A stretch of DNA of 64,000 nt from Cytobacillus oceanisediminis (GCF_007830235.1 NZ_VLKI01000019.1:1-64000); one strand, 5' to 3'. Numbered from the stretch's first letter, positions 35,677 to 44,497 are shown. A program made the numbers and translations. Notes: generated by a model not told the origin, from the sequence alone.

Positions 35677-36006
35677 TTTATATAGGGTATTTATATTATT
35701 TACTGTTCTTGAATATTTAACATTCCATTACCTTATTATGTCTCCTTAGGATCCCTAATAAGTATTTTTCTCAATTTCTCAGTTGCTCTAATAGAGTTTT
35801 AAATTAAAAAATCATTCCATCTGTGATACTAAATGAGAAGTAATAATACCCATATTTACTGCAGACAGAAGCACATGTCATCAATCCTTTCCATATACAA
35901 TTATTATTTCAGCTCCCTATTTCCGTACCCCGCAAATTTACAAATAAACTCCACAAAAAATGCATATTTACTCAAACAAATGGTTATCAGTTGCTATTAA
36001 AAACAA
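35677..36006. other. Non-coding upstream region of the MATE gene
   Basis: AT-rich with no gene. It holds the presumed leftward promoter and leader of the MATE gene and ends at the left target duplication of MITE copy B. Confidence 0.4.
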
Positions 36007-36189
36007 GGCTCTGTTAAAGCTTATTGTTGTTTTTTAGCACCCTGTTGATTGGAGCGGAAGGCACGAGACTCCTGCGGGAGTGCGGATCAAAGGGAGACCC
36101 CGCAGGAGCAAAGCGACGAGGAGGCTCCCGGACCGCCCGCGGAAAGGGAGTGCCTGCAGCGGAAATCAACAGGCAAATTTAACAGAGCC
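36007..36189 (-). mobile_element. MITE-like element, copy B (short form, 183 bp, inverted)
   Basis: Ends are GGCTCTGTTAAAGCTT and AAATTTAACAGAGCC. Perfect 8-bp duplication AAAAACAA at 35999-36006 and 36190-36197. The 'GCACCCTGTTGATTGG' end is on the left, so orientation is opposite to the other copies. The interior hairpin CTCCTGCGGG / CCCCGCAGGAG is very well preserved, suggesting a younger copy. Confidence 0.9.
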
Positions 36190-36277
36190 AAAAACAAAAG
36201 AAGGCTATCATTTATTAATACGTAAACGGGTATAAGAATACGTAATTTCTTGCCGCCTTTTTAGAAAGAATAAAAAC

Positions 36278-36526
36278 ATGATTGGGAACGATGGCGGTAT
36301 GGCCCATCCTTTCCATGCCCACGGAGCCCAATTCCAAATCCTCGACAGAGATGGAAATCCTCCTCCTCCCAATGAACAGGGATGGAAAGACACAGTCCTT
36401 GTATATCCCGGGGAAAAAGTAAGAGCCATTGCCACTTTTGAACGCAGGGGATTATTCATGTATCACTGCCATATTTTAGAACATGAAGAAGCAGGAATGA
36501 TGGGACAGTTTAATGTTAAAGATTAA
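36278..36526 (+). pseudogene. C-terminal stump of a multicopper oxidase gene
   Basis: The 82-residue product is only the last cupredoxin segment of a multicopper oxidase: His10, His13 and His15 (HPFHAHG) and His63-Cys64-His65 plus His69 and Met74 (HCHILEHEEAGMMG), i.e. the trinuclear and type 1 copper ligands of the final domain. A full enzyme needs two more cupredoxin domains. There is no ribosome binding site before the ATG. MITE copy B lies 80 bp upstream, so the 5' part has been lost near that element. Unlikely to be functional. Confidence 0.88.
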
Positions 36527-36562
36527 GAAAAACGAAATGGGTAGCCCCCATTCCGTTTTTTA
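36527..36562. terminator. Terminator between convergent genes
   Basis: AAAAACGAAATGGG and CCCATTCCGTTTTTT; one mismatch. It serves the oxidase stump and the lipoprotein gene. Confidence 0.82.
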
Positions 36563-37555
36563 CTTAGGATTTCCTGCCTCTACAATAAGGTCCCAGTTGC
36601 TGCCGCTATCTTTTGTATAATAAATATTCCCGTTAAATGAGACAAAAGTCATCTCCTTCTCATTCTGCGGGTTTTGGGCAAAATACATAACTGCATCCTC
36701 TTCCATTTTAGGCAATGGGATCTCCGTTTCTGATCCATCAGACAGTGAATGCTTTACCAGTTTGGCAGTTCCATCGTAAGTCCCATATATGAGGCTGTCG
36801 TTTGTAAAAAATACTGACGTGCCTTGTCCGCTATCTGTGATCTTTTCAAAGTTTTCTCCTTTATCTTTTGAAAGATAAATGCCCTGCTGTCCAGCAGCAG
36901 CCAGGTAATCCACTTTTTGAGGCTGTACGGCAACGCTGATTAAAACATCCTTAAGGCCATTGGCTTGAACTTCTTGCCATGAGTTGGCATTATCTTCACT
37001 TAGATAAAATTTCTCCGTTTTCATTATCGAGTTTTTATGTGGGTTCATGACAAAGATCGCCTGATTTTCATATCCAACTCCCATAACATGGAAGTCTGTT
37101 TCCCCTTCAAGAGCGATTTTATCAAGTGTTTGTCCATTATCCGTACTTGTTTTGATACCTAAAGGATTAGGGAGATTGGAATCCTGCCCTGGGTGCCCGC
37201 TTGTATAAAATCCAGCCTTTGTTGCATTGAATCCCATATAGTCATTATTTTGTTCTTTTGTTTTATACCATTTGCCGTTTTCATATACTTTTAAGCCATC
37301 ATGGGCGGCAAAGAAAGGTGCTCCTTGATTGCCCGCATAGCCAAGCCCATGAATATGATCGATTTTCCCATCAAACGGTTCAAAAAAATCATGGTTAGCT
37401 ATGATCTCTTTATTGTCATCTGTATTTTGGCTCTCTGTTTGCTCATTCTGCTCCTCGACTGCAGTTTCTTCTTCCGTAACTTTCGGTTCTTCGTTTTGGC
37501 CGCACGCGCTTAATCCCAATGTAAGTCCAGCAGCAATGATCCATAATTTCTTCAA
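36560..37555 (-). CDS. F510_1955-type beta-propeller lipoprotein
   Basis: About 331 residues: a signal peptide with lipobox (GLSACG), an acidic Glu/Thr/Asn-rich linker, then a BNR/sortilin-like propeller (IDHIHGLGYAGN, KTSTDNGQTLDKIALEGETD, YLSKDKGENFEKIT, YYTKDSGSNWDLI). Matches proteins labelled F510_1955 family glycosylhydrolase, though no glycosidase activity can be inferred from sequence. TTG at 37555 lies 8 bp from GGAG and is preferred to GTG at 37564, which touches it. Next to a multicopper oxidase relic, as in other bacilli where such genes cluster with copper functions. Confidence 0.82.
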   Translation of the reverse strand: MKKLWIIAAGLTLGLSACGQNEEPKVTEEETAVEEQNEQTESQNTDDNKEIIANHDFFEPFDGKIDHIHGLGYAGNQGAPFFAAHDGLKVYENGKWYKTKEQNNDYMGFNATKAGFYTSGHPGQDSNLPNPLGIKTSTDNGQTLDKIALEGETDFHVMGVGYENQAIFVMNPHKNSIMKTEKFYLSEDNANSWQEVQANGLKDVLISVAVQPQKVDYLAAAGQQGIYLSKDKGENFEKITDSGQGTSVFFTNDSLIYGTYDGTAKLVKHSLSDGSETEIPLPKMEEDAVMYFAQNPQNEKEMTFVSFNGNIYYTKDSGSNWDLIVEAGNPK

Positions 37556-37720
37556 CTTTCTCACTCCAACATTCTATTTTTCAGCTTTTGTGTCTTATAA
37601 GTGTCTAAAATAACAGCTTACTAATGGAAAATCAAGGAGAATAGCCACTTTACAAGCTTAAAAGCTGTAATCTAAGTAGAGGTTACTAAAAACTTATGCA
37701 AAAAGTGTGCACGTAAAATG

Positions 37721-37816
37721 ATAAATCAACGAAAATGTAAATATATCAACGATTTTTTCTATATATCAACGAAAACTGGTGTTTTATCAACGAAAAATCC
37801 AATATATCAACGAATC
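37721..37816. repeat. 20-bp periodic array 3 (five units)
   Basis: ATCAACGAAAA-type cores begin at 37725, 37745, 37765, 37786 and 37806 (steps 20, 20, 21, 20). The core is nearly invariant (ATCAACGA). It lies upstream of the lipoprotein gene and ends 24 bp before MITE copy C. Confidence 0.85.
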
Positions 37817-37840
37817 AGAAAATCAGACTTTTATTTCAAA

Positions 37841-38079
37841 GGCTCTGTCAAACTTGCCTGTTGATTCCGCTCCAGGCACTCAGCGAACTCGGACGGTCCG
37901 ACGCTTCTCAGCGTTAACGCCTGCGGTGTCTCCCTTTGACACGCGTGTCACGCAGCACTTTGAATAAGCATCCTTGAATAAACACCGCACGAAGGAAATG
38001 CGGATGCATTTCCGAGGATCTCATTCCTTCCGCTCCAATCAAGAGGGTGCCAAAATCAACAATGAGCTTTAACATAGCC
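37841..38079 (+). mobile_element. MITE-like element, copy C (long form, 239 bp)
   Basis: Ends are GGCTCTGTCAAACTTGCC and GAGCTTTAACATAGCC. Flanking 8-mers ATTTCAAA and ATTTAAAA agree at 7 of 8. It includes the extra segment near the right end (with GAATAAACACCGCACGAAGG) that is also in copies A and E. Confidence 0.85.
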
Positions 38080-38096
38080 ATTTAAAAAATAAAATA

Positions 38097-38128
38097 AAGA
38101 GCGGAGATTCATCTCTCCGCTCTCACTT
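38097..38128 (-). terminator. Terminator of the LTA synthase gene
   Basis: GAGCGGAGA with TCTCCGCTC, and TTTATTTTATTTT downstream on the minus strand. Confidence 0.85.
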
Positions 38129-40096
38129 TTATTTCTGTAAGCCTGGCCCATTTCGTTCTTCTTTATATGGCTCTTCTTTCTTCACATACGAGAATTCATT
38201 TCGATTGACTGGTACAAACCCTTCTGGCTGGTAGAAGCGCAGCAAGTCTTTGTAGACAATGTTATCTGACATTTCGAGCTCTTTTTTCGCCTGGTCTGAT
38301 AGTGGTGCACATGCGCTTGCTTCAGCAATTTCACCTGTTTCAGTGTAATAGCATGTTTCTTCCACTTGTGTTAATTCAGGTGAAATGAAATCTCCATTTC
38401 GAAAAGGCACGACTTCGCGATGCTTTTCAGATAGTAGGTCTGAACCCATTTCTAAATAATCCTTGGTATCGATACCGAGCAAGTGAAGTAATGTTGGGCG
38501 CACATCCACCTGCCCGCCAAAATTATGGTTTACTCCACCATCAACTCCAGGTACATGAATAAAAACCGGCACCCTCTGTAGCTGTGCATATTCAAAAGGA
38601 GTAATTTCTTTTCCAATGACCTCTGCCATCGCCTCATTATGATTTTCAGATATTCCGTAGTGATCACCATACATGACAACAACTGTATTATCATATAAGC
38701 CAGATTCTTTTAAGTCGTTAAAGAATTGCTCAAGAGCCTGATCCATATAGTTGGCTGACTGGAAATAATGATTGACAACATTATTATCTGTTTCAGCTGC
38801 AGGAAACTCTGTATCCCACTCATCCATTTTAAACGGGAAGTGATTCGAAAGTGTAATAAATTTTGTATAGAATGGCTGCGGCAAGCTTGACAGCAGCGGC
38901 ATGGATTCCTTGAAAAACGGCTTATCTTTCAGGCCATAATTTTTCGTATTTTCATCGCTCATATTGTAGTACTCAGCATCAAAAAATTTGTCATACCCCA
39001 TTGTTTTATACATTTCGTTCCGATTCCAGAAGGTTTTGTAGTTTCCATGGAAGGAAGCGGATGTATAACCCCGGGATTTTAAGATGGCAGGTGTACCATG
39101 AAAAGTATTTTGCGCTTTCGTTACGTAAACCGCACCCTGTGACATCGGATATAAGGAAGTATCCATTATGAATTCCGCATCAGATGTCTTTCCCTGGCCA
39201 GTCTGGTTAATGATGTTATCAAAATAAAACGTTTTTTCATCATGGGCAAGGGAGTTTAAGAATGGCGTGACTTCTTTTCCATTTAGTTTGTAGTCAATGA
39301 TAAAGGTCTGAAGTGACTCCATGGAAACGAAAATAACGTTCATACCTTCCGCTTCTCCAAAAAATTCAGGATTTGGCGCAGCATACTTGGCTTTCACGTA
39401 GTTTTCCACTTCGGTTACATCATTATTATCCGCCAGCGCTCTCTGGCTCGCTGATTTGGCATTTTGGACAATATCGTAGACGGTAAAGTTATAGGCACCA
39501 AGATATTTAACTAAATAATTACGGTCAAATGAGCGGGTCAGCAGTTCCGGACGATCACTTTCAGCAATATCGAGATTGATGAAAAAAACAATGATTCCAG
39601 CTGCGATTACAGCCAGAGCAGGTTTTCTGCTAACTTTCCTTCCAGGTTTGTACCATTTCCTTACTGCAAGAAAAATCAGCAAAAGGGTATCGGTAAAATA
39701 AAGGATATCTAATGGAGACATTAACGAAAGAGCACTGTCCCCAAGCTGTCCGCCATTCACTTTTGCCTGCATTAAGACTGGCACGGTAATAAAGTCGTTA
39801 AAGAATCGGTAATAAACAACATTGGCATACAGCAAAAAGGATAAAAAGAAGTTTAAGCCAATTAACATCCCGGACTGGATCTTTCCTTTAAAAAACAAAG
39901 CAAATCCAAGGAATACAAGAGTAGAACTTAATGGATTCAGAAACAGCAAAAACCTTTGGACATCATTATTAATTCCCAAATTAAATTCAATTCGATAGGC
40001 AATATACGTTTTTAGCCAAAACAGAACTACAGCCAGAAAGAATACAGCCAGACTGCTTTTCGCCAGCTTTTTAGGCGATTTTAAAAGCTTTCTCAT
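38129..40096 (-). CDS. Lipoteichoic acid synthase family protein (LtaS-like)
   Basis: 655 residues: five N-terminal membrane segments (about 13-30, 47-68, 76-98, 130-145, 160-175), a linker with a possible signal peptidase site (KSASQRA, about 219) and an extracellular sulfatase-like domain. Glu260 (VSMESLQ), Thr299 (NQTGQGKTSDAEF) and the Asp-His of YGDHYGISENHN correspond to the metal ligands and catalytic Thr of S. aureus LtaS. It polymerises glycerol phosphate on a glycolipid. Which Bacillus paralogue (LtaS, YfnI, YqgS, YvgJ) it equals cannot be decided here. ATG with AGAGGTGA upstream. Confidence 0.93.
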   Translation of the reverse strand: MRKLLKSPKKLAKSSLAVFFLAVVLFWLKTYIAYRIEFNLGINNDVQRFLLFLNPLSSTLVFLGFALFFKGKIQSGMLIGLNFFLSFLLYANVVYYRFFNDFITVPVLMQAKVNGGQLGDSALSLMSPLDILYFTDTLLLIFLAVRKWYKPGRKVSRKPALAVIAAGIIVFFINLDIAESDRPELLTRSFDRNYLVKYLGAYNFTVYDIVQNAKSASQRALADNNDVTEVENYVKAKYAAPNPEFFGEAEGMNVIFVSMESLQTFIIDYKLNGKEVTPFLNSLAHDEKTFYFDNIINQTGQGKTSDAEFIMDTSLYPMSQGAVYVTKAQNTFHGTPAILKSRGYTSASFHGNYKTFWNRNEMYKTMGYDKFFDAEYYNMSDENTKNYGLKDKPFFKESMPLLSSLPQPFYTKFITLSNHFPFKMDEWDTEFPAAETDNNVVNHYFQSANYMDQALEQFFNDLKESGLYDNTVVVMYGDHYGISENHNEAMAEVIGKEITPFEYAQLQRVPVFIHVPGVDGGVNHNFGGQVDVRPTLLHLLGIDTKDYLEMGSDLLSEKHREVVPFRNGDFISPELTQVEETCYYTETGEIAEASACAPLSDQAKKELEMSDNIVYKDLLRFYQPEGFVPVNRNEFSYVKKEEPYKEERNGPGLQK

Positions 40097-40127
40097 AATG
40101 TTTCACCTCTTAAATAGTAAACATGCG

Positions 40128-40156
40128 AAAAACTTAGCGGCAGCTAAGTTTTTTTA
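40128..40156. terminator. Hairpin in the leader of the LTA synthase gene
   Basis: AAAAACTTAGC and GCTAAGTTTTTTT, 32 bp upstream of the start codon. T-runs on both strands make it a terminator in either direction. As no gene ends here, it could attenuate the leftward transcript or block antisense transcripts. Confidence 0.5.
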
Positions 40157-40435
40157 TTTTTAAGTAAAATATGTAAAGCTTACATTAATTATTGGTGAAT
40201 GAATGTAAAATAATATAGCACAGTTTCAGCCTAATGAAAACAAAAATACCCGCTATATCTTTCGCCTTTTTCTTGCAAAATCCTACAAACATAGAATCTC
40301 GCCACAAATATTTTACTTTAAACGAATTGATTCCAATGGTAAAATGAATTTTCCTTTCATAATATTACTTCTTTGCGAGTAATGATTTTAAAAGGGCACA
40401 AGCTAAAATTAATTACAAATGATTGGAGAATCATC
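40157..40435. other. Divergent promoter region
   Basis: No gene seen. AT-rich; holds the promoters for the leftward LTA synthase and the rightward YczE-like gene. Confidence 0.4.
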
Positions 40436-41062
40436 ATGAAAGAGCGCTTTTTATTTTTTACTGTAGGTCTTCTTATCCTTACGATGGGAGTTGCCTTAAT
40501 TATTAAGTCGAATCTTGGTGCTTCAGCATGGGATGCATTAGCTGTCGGTGAATCTCAGATGTTCAACTTAACGGTTGGTACCTTTGTGTTTATAAATGGA
40601 ATTGTACTGATTTTTCTTAATGCTTTTTTAATGAAGAAAAAGCCTGAAGTGCTTGCAGCGATTTCAATCCTGATTATTGGGGCTCTTATCGACTTTTGGC
40701 TTCTGATTATCTTTAAGGATTTATCTCCGGCTACACTGGCAGGACAATCCTTTGCCTTATTATTTGGCATAATGGCAATGGGGGTCGGTGTTGCGATCTA
40801 TTTGCAGGCAAAATTCCCGGCAAGCCCGATGGATACACTGATGGTTGCCATCCACACCCGTTTTGGTTTAAACCTGAGGAACTCTCGCATTATCAGTGAA
40901 AGTTTCGCCCTCCTGCTTGCCTTTTTATTTAGAGGAGCTATTGGCATTGGAACCATTGTAGTGACACTGACACTTGGATTGGTTGTGCAATTCTTTTATC
41001 CGAGATTTGAAAAGATGCTTGAAAAAATACAGGCACCTAAAAAGCCGATTATTACTGAATAA
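40436..41062 (+). CDS. YczE/YitT-type integral membrane protein
   Basis: 208 residues, five hydrophobic segments, with signatures of the YczE/YyaS/YitT group (SNLGASAWDALAVGES, GVAIYLQAKFPASPMDTLM). Such proteins are of unknown function; B. subtilis YczE affects lipopeptide production. ATG at 40436 chosen because TTGGAGA lies 8 bp upstream; a longer frame starting at 40373 lacks a site. Monocistronic with terminator. Confidence 0.85.
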   Translation: MKERFLFFTVGLLILTMGVALIIKSNLGASAWDALAVGESQMFNLTVGTFVFINGIVLIFLNAFLMKKKPEVLAAISILIIGALIDFWLLIIFKDLSPATLAGQSFALLFGIMAMGVGVAIYLQAKFPASPMDTLMVAIHTRFGLNLRNSRIISESFALLLAFLFRGAIGIGTIVVTLTLGLVVQFFYPRFEKMLEKIQAPKKPIITE

Positions 41063-41067
41063 AAAAA

Positions 41068-41106
41068 ACAGCCTGATTTTGTTCGACAGGCTGTTTTTTA
41101 TTTTTT
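41068..41106 (+). terminator. Terminator of the YczE-like gene
   Basis: AAACAGCCTG with CAGGCTGTTT, then TTTTATTTTTTT. The T-run served as the MITE target. Confidence 0.85.
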
Positions 41107-41107
41107 T

Positions 41108-41287
41108 GACTCTGTTAATCTTGCCTATTGATTTCCGCTTAAGAAACTCAGCGAACAGAGGGCGGTCCGACGCTCCTCGGCGTAAAAGCATGCGGGGTCT
41201 CCCAATGACTCGCGTTTCCCGCTGGAGTCTCGTGCCTTCCTCTCCAATCAACATGTGCCAAAATCAACAATGAGCTTTAACATAGCC
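41108..41287 (+). mobile_element. MITE-like element, copy D (short form, 180 bp)
   Basis: Ends GACTCTGTTAATCTTGCC and GAGCTTTAACATAGCC; perfect 8-bp duplication ATTTTTTT at 41100-41107 and 41288-41295. The right end overlaps the last codons of the helicase gene and supplies its stop codon. Without the extra segment seen in copies A, C and E. Confidence 0.9.
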
Positions 41288-43577
41288 ATTTTTTTAATAC
41301 CATAAAATCTTTCCACTCTTCTGGCAGCAGAGCCTGATACTTAGTGTGCAAATACCGGTCATCAATTAAGACAATCATTCCTGTATCGTTTTCAGCTCGA
41401 ATCAGTCTTCCTCCTGCCTGCAGGACTTTATTCATTCCAGGGTAAGTGTATGCATAGTCATACCCATTCTTTTTATGCTGAAGAAAATAATTTTTCATAA
41501 TATCTCGTTCCAATCCGATCTGGGGAAGTCCAACTCCAACCACAAGCACCCCATTCAGCCTGTCTCCTTGCAGGTCAACGCCTTCCGAAAAAATTCCGCC
41601 CATAACCGCGAAACCAAGCAGTGTTTCTGCAGCATTTGGTTTAAATGTTTCGAGGAAAGCTTCCCTTTCCCCTTCTTCCATTCCTGTCCTCTGTATGATG
41701 GTCCTAATATGCAAATCCTCATCCAGAAATCGTCGATATACTTCTTCCATATACTGATAGGATGGAAAGAAAATAAGGTAATTGCCTTTCTTGCCTTTTA
41801 GCCTATCCTTAATTGTTTTAATAATGGGTTCAATAGACTCCCCACGATCATGAAACCTTGTTGATAGAGGTTGAATGTAAACATCAGTCTGTTCTTTTGA
41901 GAAGGGAGATGGAATAGATAATGTGTAGTCATCCTTAGAAAAACCAAGCATGTCTTTAAAATAGTTTAACGGCTTTAGAGTAGCCGAAAAAAAGATAGTC
42001 GACTTAAATCCTTTCACTGCCTGCTGCAAAAGATATGAAGGATCCAGGCAGAACAATTTGATTCGGATATCATTCCGTTGGTCTTGAAAATAAGTAACAA
42101 ATCTTTCATCATAAAGCTGGCTGATCCGAATAAAGCTTTGGACAGCAAAGTATGTATCCAGTAATTCGTCTTCAGCTTCATGCTTATTAAGGAATAGATA
42201 TTTTTCAGCACATGCTGCAAATTCTTGGAGCTCTGGAAGGAGCTCATCCGGATAATCCTTTTCTACAATTGCCTTGGGTTCACCGCACTTTTTTTTCAGC
42301 GCAATAAATACTTGATTCGCCCGCTTAGCACTTTGTTGAATACCCTCGTCCCTCCCTTTAAAGCTCCTGCTCAACTGCAAAAAGGAAGACTTATCCAATG
42401 AAGATGAATACATCTCTCTTGCACGGTCGACCAGATTATGTGCTTCATCTACCAGGAGAACGGTTTTCTTTTTTTCTTCTTCAATGAAGCGCTTAAGAGA
42501 CACCCTGGGGTCAAAAACATAATTATAATCACCAATAATGGCGTCCCCTGCATAAGCTGCATCCAATGAGAATTCAAAGGGACATACTCTATGCTTTAGC
42601 GCATATTTTTCAATTACTTTTCTATCCATCAAGTTTTCATTTGCCAGAAGGTCGAGAATAGCACCATTTATCCGATCATAATATCCATTGGCAAATTCAC
42701 AGTACTCCTTTTGGCAATTGGTTTCTTCCTTAAAGCATATTTTGTCCTTTGCGGTAATGGTTACCGTTTTATGATTCAATCCGCTTTGTTCCAACAATTT
42801 TATAGCTTCTTCAGCAGCCTGGCGGGTGATTGTTTTTGCCGTTAAATAAAAGATTCGCTGGATTTCTCCTTCCCCAATGGCTTTTATAGCTGGAAAAAGA
42901 GCCGAAATGGTTTTTCCAATTCCGGTAGGAGCGTTGGCATACAAGCTTTTTCCTTCGGCAATGGTTTTATAGACTGCACCCGCGAACTTCCTTTGGCCTT
43001 CGCGATAGTTAGGAAAAGGAAAGCCCAAATCGCGGATGCTTTTCATCATATCCTTTTTGTGCATCATTCTCATTTCTGCGTAAGGAGTGTAAGCTTCCAA
43101 TAGTTCCTGTATAAAATGTTCTAATTTTTCAAAGGAAAAACTTTGCCTAAATTTCTTCTCTTCATTTGTATCACTTTGGACATAAGTCAACTGGACGGTC
43201 ATCTTTTTTAAATGATGATCCCTGGCATACATAAAAGCATAGCACTTTGCCTGAGCCCAATGTACAGGATATGTATCCTCGTTTATGTCTGTTATTGAAC
43301 GGGAAACTGACTTAATTTCGTCTATTATTCGTTCATTGTTTCTGAGGAGCAGTCCATCGCAGCGACCTTCCAGAGTAAATTCCAGATTTCCATAAAATAG
43401 GTCGGCGAGAAAATGCACTTCCTTTTGATCGTCTTCTCCATACCGTTTCTGAATGCGCTGATGTAACCTGGTTCCCTCCGAAAGGGATACTGCAGAGCGA
43501 AAGCCTGTTTCAATGCTGCCGCTTCTATACACATATTCAACTAGCGACCTAACAGATAGTTTCACTTTATCTTGCAT
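41277..43577 (-). CDS. PD-(D/E)XK nuclease fused to XPD/DinG-like Fe-S helicase
   Basis: The 766-residue protein has an N-terminal Cas4/RecB-type nuclease domain with Asp74 (GRCDGLL), Glu87 and Lys89 (DEIKS), and an XPD-like helicase: Walker A NAPTGIGKT (215-223), DEAH at 377-380, four cysteines of an Fe-S cluster (Cys281, Cys288, Cys293, Cys332), GVDLQGDRLNGVLVVG and QAGGRLIRAENDTG in the C-terminal half. Likely acts on DNA in repair. The last residues WLC and the stop are read from the end of MITE copy D, so the native C terminus has been altered. It is otherwise intact. Confidence 0.9.
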   Translation of the reverse strand: MQDKVKLSVRSLVEYVYRSGSIETGFRSAVSLSEGTRLHQRIQKRYGEDDQKEVHFLADLFYGNLEFTLEGRCDGLLLRNNERIIDEIKSVSRSITDINEDTYPVHWAQAKCYAFMYARDHHLKKMTVQLTYVQSDTNEEKKFRQSFSFEKLEHFIQELLEAYTPYAEMRMMHKKDMMKSIRDLGFPFPNYREGQRKFAGAVYKTIAEGKSLYANAPTGIGKTISALFPAIKAIGEGEIQRIFYLTAKTITRQAAEEAIKLLEQSGLNHKTVTITAKDKICFKEETNCQKEYCEFANGYYDRINGAILDLLANENLMDRKVIEKYALKHRVCPFEFSLDAAYAGDAIIGDYNYVFDPRVSLKRFIEEEKKKTVLLVDEAHNLVDRAREMYSSSLDKSSFLQLSRSFKGRDEGIQQSAKRANQVFIALKKKCGEPKAIVEKDYPDELLPELQEFAACAEKYLFLNKHEAEDELLDTYFAVQSFIRISQLYDERFVTYFQDQRNDIRIKLFCLDPSYLLQQAVKGFKSTIFFSATLKPLNYFKDMLGFSKDDYTLSIPSPFSKEQTDVYIQPLSTRFHDRGESIEPIIKTIKDRLKGKKGNYLIFFPSYQYMEEVYRRFLDEDLHIRTIIQRTGMEEGEREAFLETFKPNAAETLLGFAVMGGIFSEGVDLQGDRLNGVLVVGVGLPQIGLERDIMKNYFLQHKKNGYDYAYTYPGMNKVLQAGGRLIRAENDTGMIVLIDDRYLHTKYQALLPEEWKDFMVLKKWLC

Positions 43578-43736
43578 CGATTCGGCTCCTTATATTAAAT
43601 AATGACCTCATTATAGCACATATGTTCTACATAAGATATTATTTGCAAAATGCGGAAATGACGATTTACACTTTAATAGAGTAGAACTTAAAAAGGGTGT
43701 GAGAGGTATTGTTCAAATTAGAGCAATAGCGAACAA

Positions 43737-44168
43737 ATGTTGAAAAAAATTACACTTTGGACGATGTCTGTATGTGCTGTTTTATTCCTCGGTGTACTAG
43801 CCTATTTAGCTTCAATGGATATGATTTCTGACAAAGTAATGGCTGAAGTGGCTGGGAGCATTACTGAAGGTGATATTGAGATGCTTTCGAATGACCCTTC
43901 CGTGAAAGAGTTAATTGGTAGTCATTCAGAGGCAATTTCTACTGTGGATTTAAAAGAGACCTCTTTGCCAATCACTACAAAAGAGGAAGCTGTTAAAAAG
44001 ATTTCTCAAGACTTCTCCGTAAAGGAAATCCGCCAGGTAGCTTCGAAAGTAAAAGGCGGCCTGACCCCTGAAGAACAAAATGAAATATATGCTCTTTTGA
44101 GTGATAGGTTAACAGAAGAAGAACTAACTGCTTTAAAAATTATTGCCATACAAGAAATGCAGAAATAA
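43737..44168 (+). CDS. Membrane-anchored hypothetical protein
   Basis: 143 residues: one N-terminal membrane segment (5-27) and an outside helical domain, KEEAVKKISQDFSVKEIRQV with GLTPEEQNEIYALLSDRLTE. Probably stays anchored (no cleavage site). The ribosome binding site is weak. Function unknown; no recognised family. It precedes a small membrane protein by about 130 bp. Confidence 0.65.
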   Translation: MLKKITLWTMSVCAVLFLGVLAYLASMDMISDKVMAEVAGSITEGDIEMLSNDPSVKELIGSHSEAISTVDLKETSLPITTKEEAVKKISQDFSVKEIRQVASKVKGGLTPEEQNEIYALLSDRLTEEELTALKIIAIQEMQK

Positions 44169-44296
44169 CCAAATGTTGGCTGGGGTTTGATAATTCCTAC
44201 TAAAGAACTGTTTATTATTTATTCGGAAAATTTGGGCTATTAGACCAAGCAAGATTGGTTCCTCCTCATAAATTATTAGTGAAGGAGGGATCAATA

Positions 44297-44482
44297 ATGT
44301 ATCAATTGGCATTATTATATTTAGCTTGTATGCTGGCTGGTTATGGTTTGACAATGGTACCTGTTACTGCAGTTATTACTTCAGGTATTACTAGTTTTTT
44401 CACTATTGTCGGCGGCCTGGCCATGCTTGTATTCGGTCTAGCCATTCTTTATCTTGGCGTGAAGGCATTGATCGGAAGATAA
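44297..44482 (+). CDS. Small two-helix membrane protein
   Basis: 61 residues with two hydrophobic helices (YQLALLYLACMLAGYG and FFTIVGGLAMLVFGLAILYL) and no charged domain. ATG at 44297 has GAAGGAGGGA upstream, an excellent site; an earlier in-frame start has none. Terminator follows. Function unknown. Confidence 0.75.
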   Translation: MYQLALLYLACMLAGYGLTMVPVTAVITSGITSFFTIVGGLAMLVFGLAILYLGVKALIGR

Positions 44483-44497
44483 GCTTCATTTGATTAT

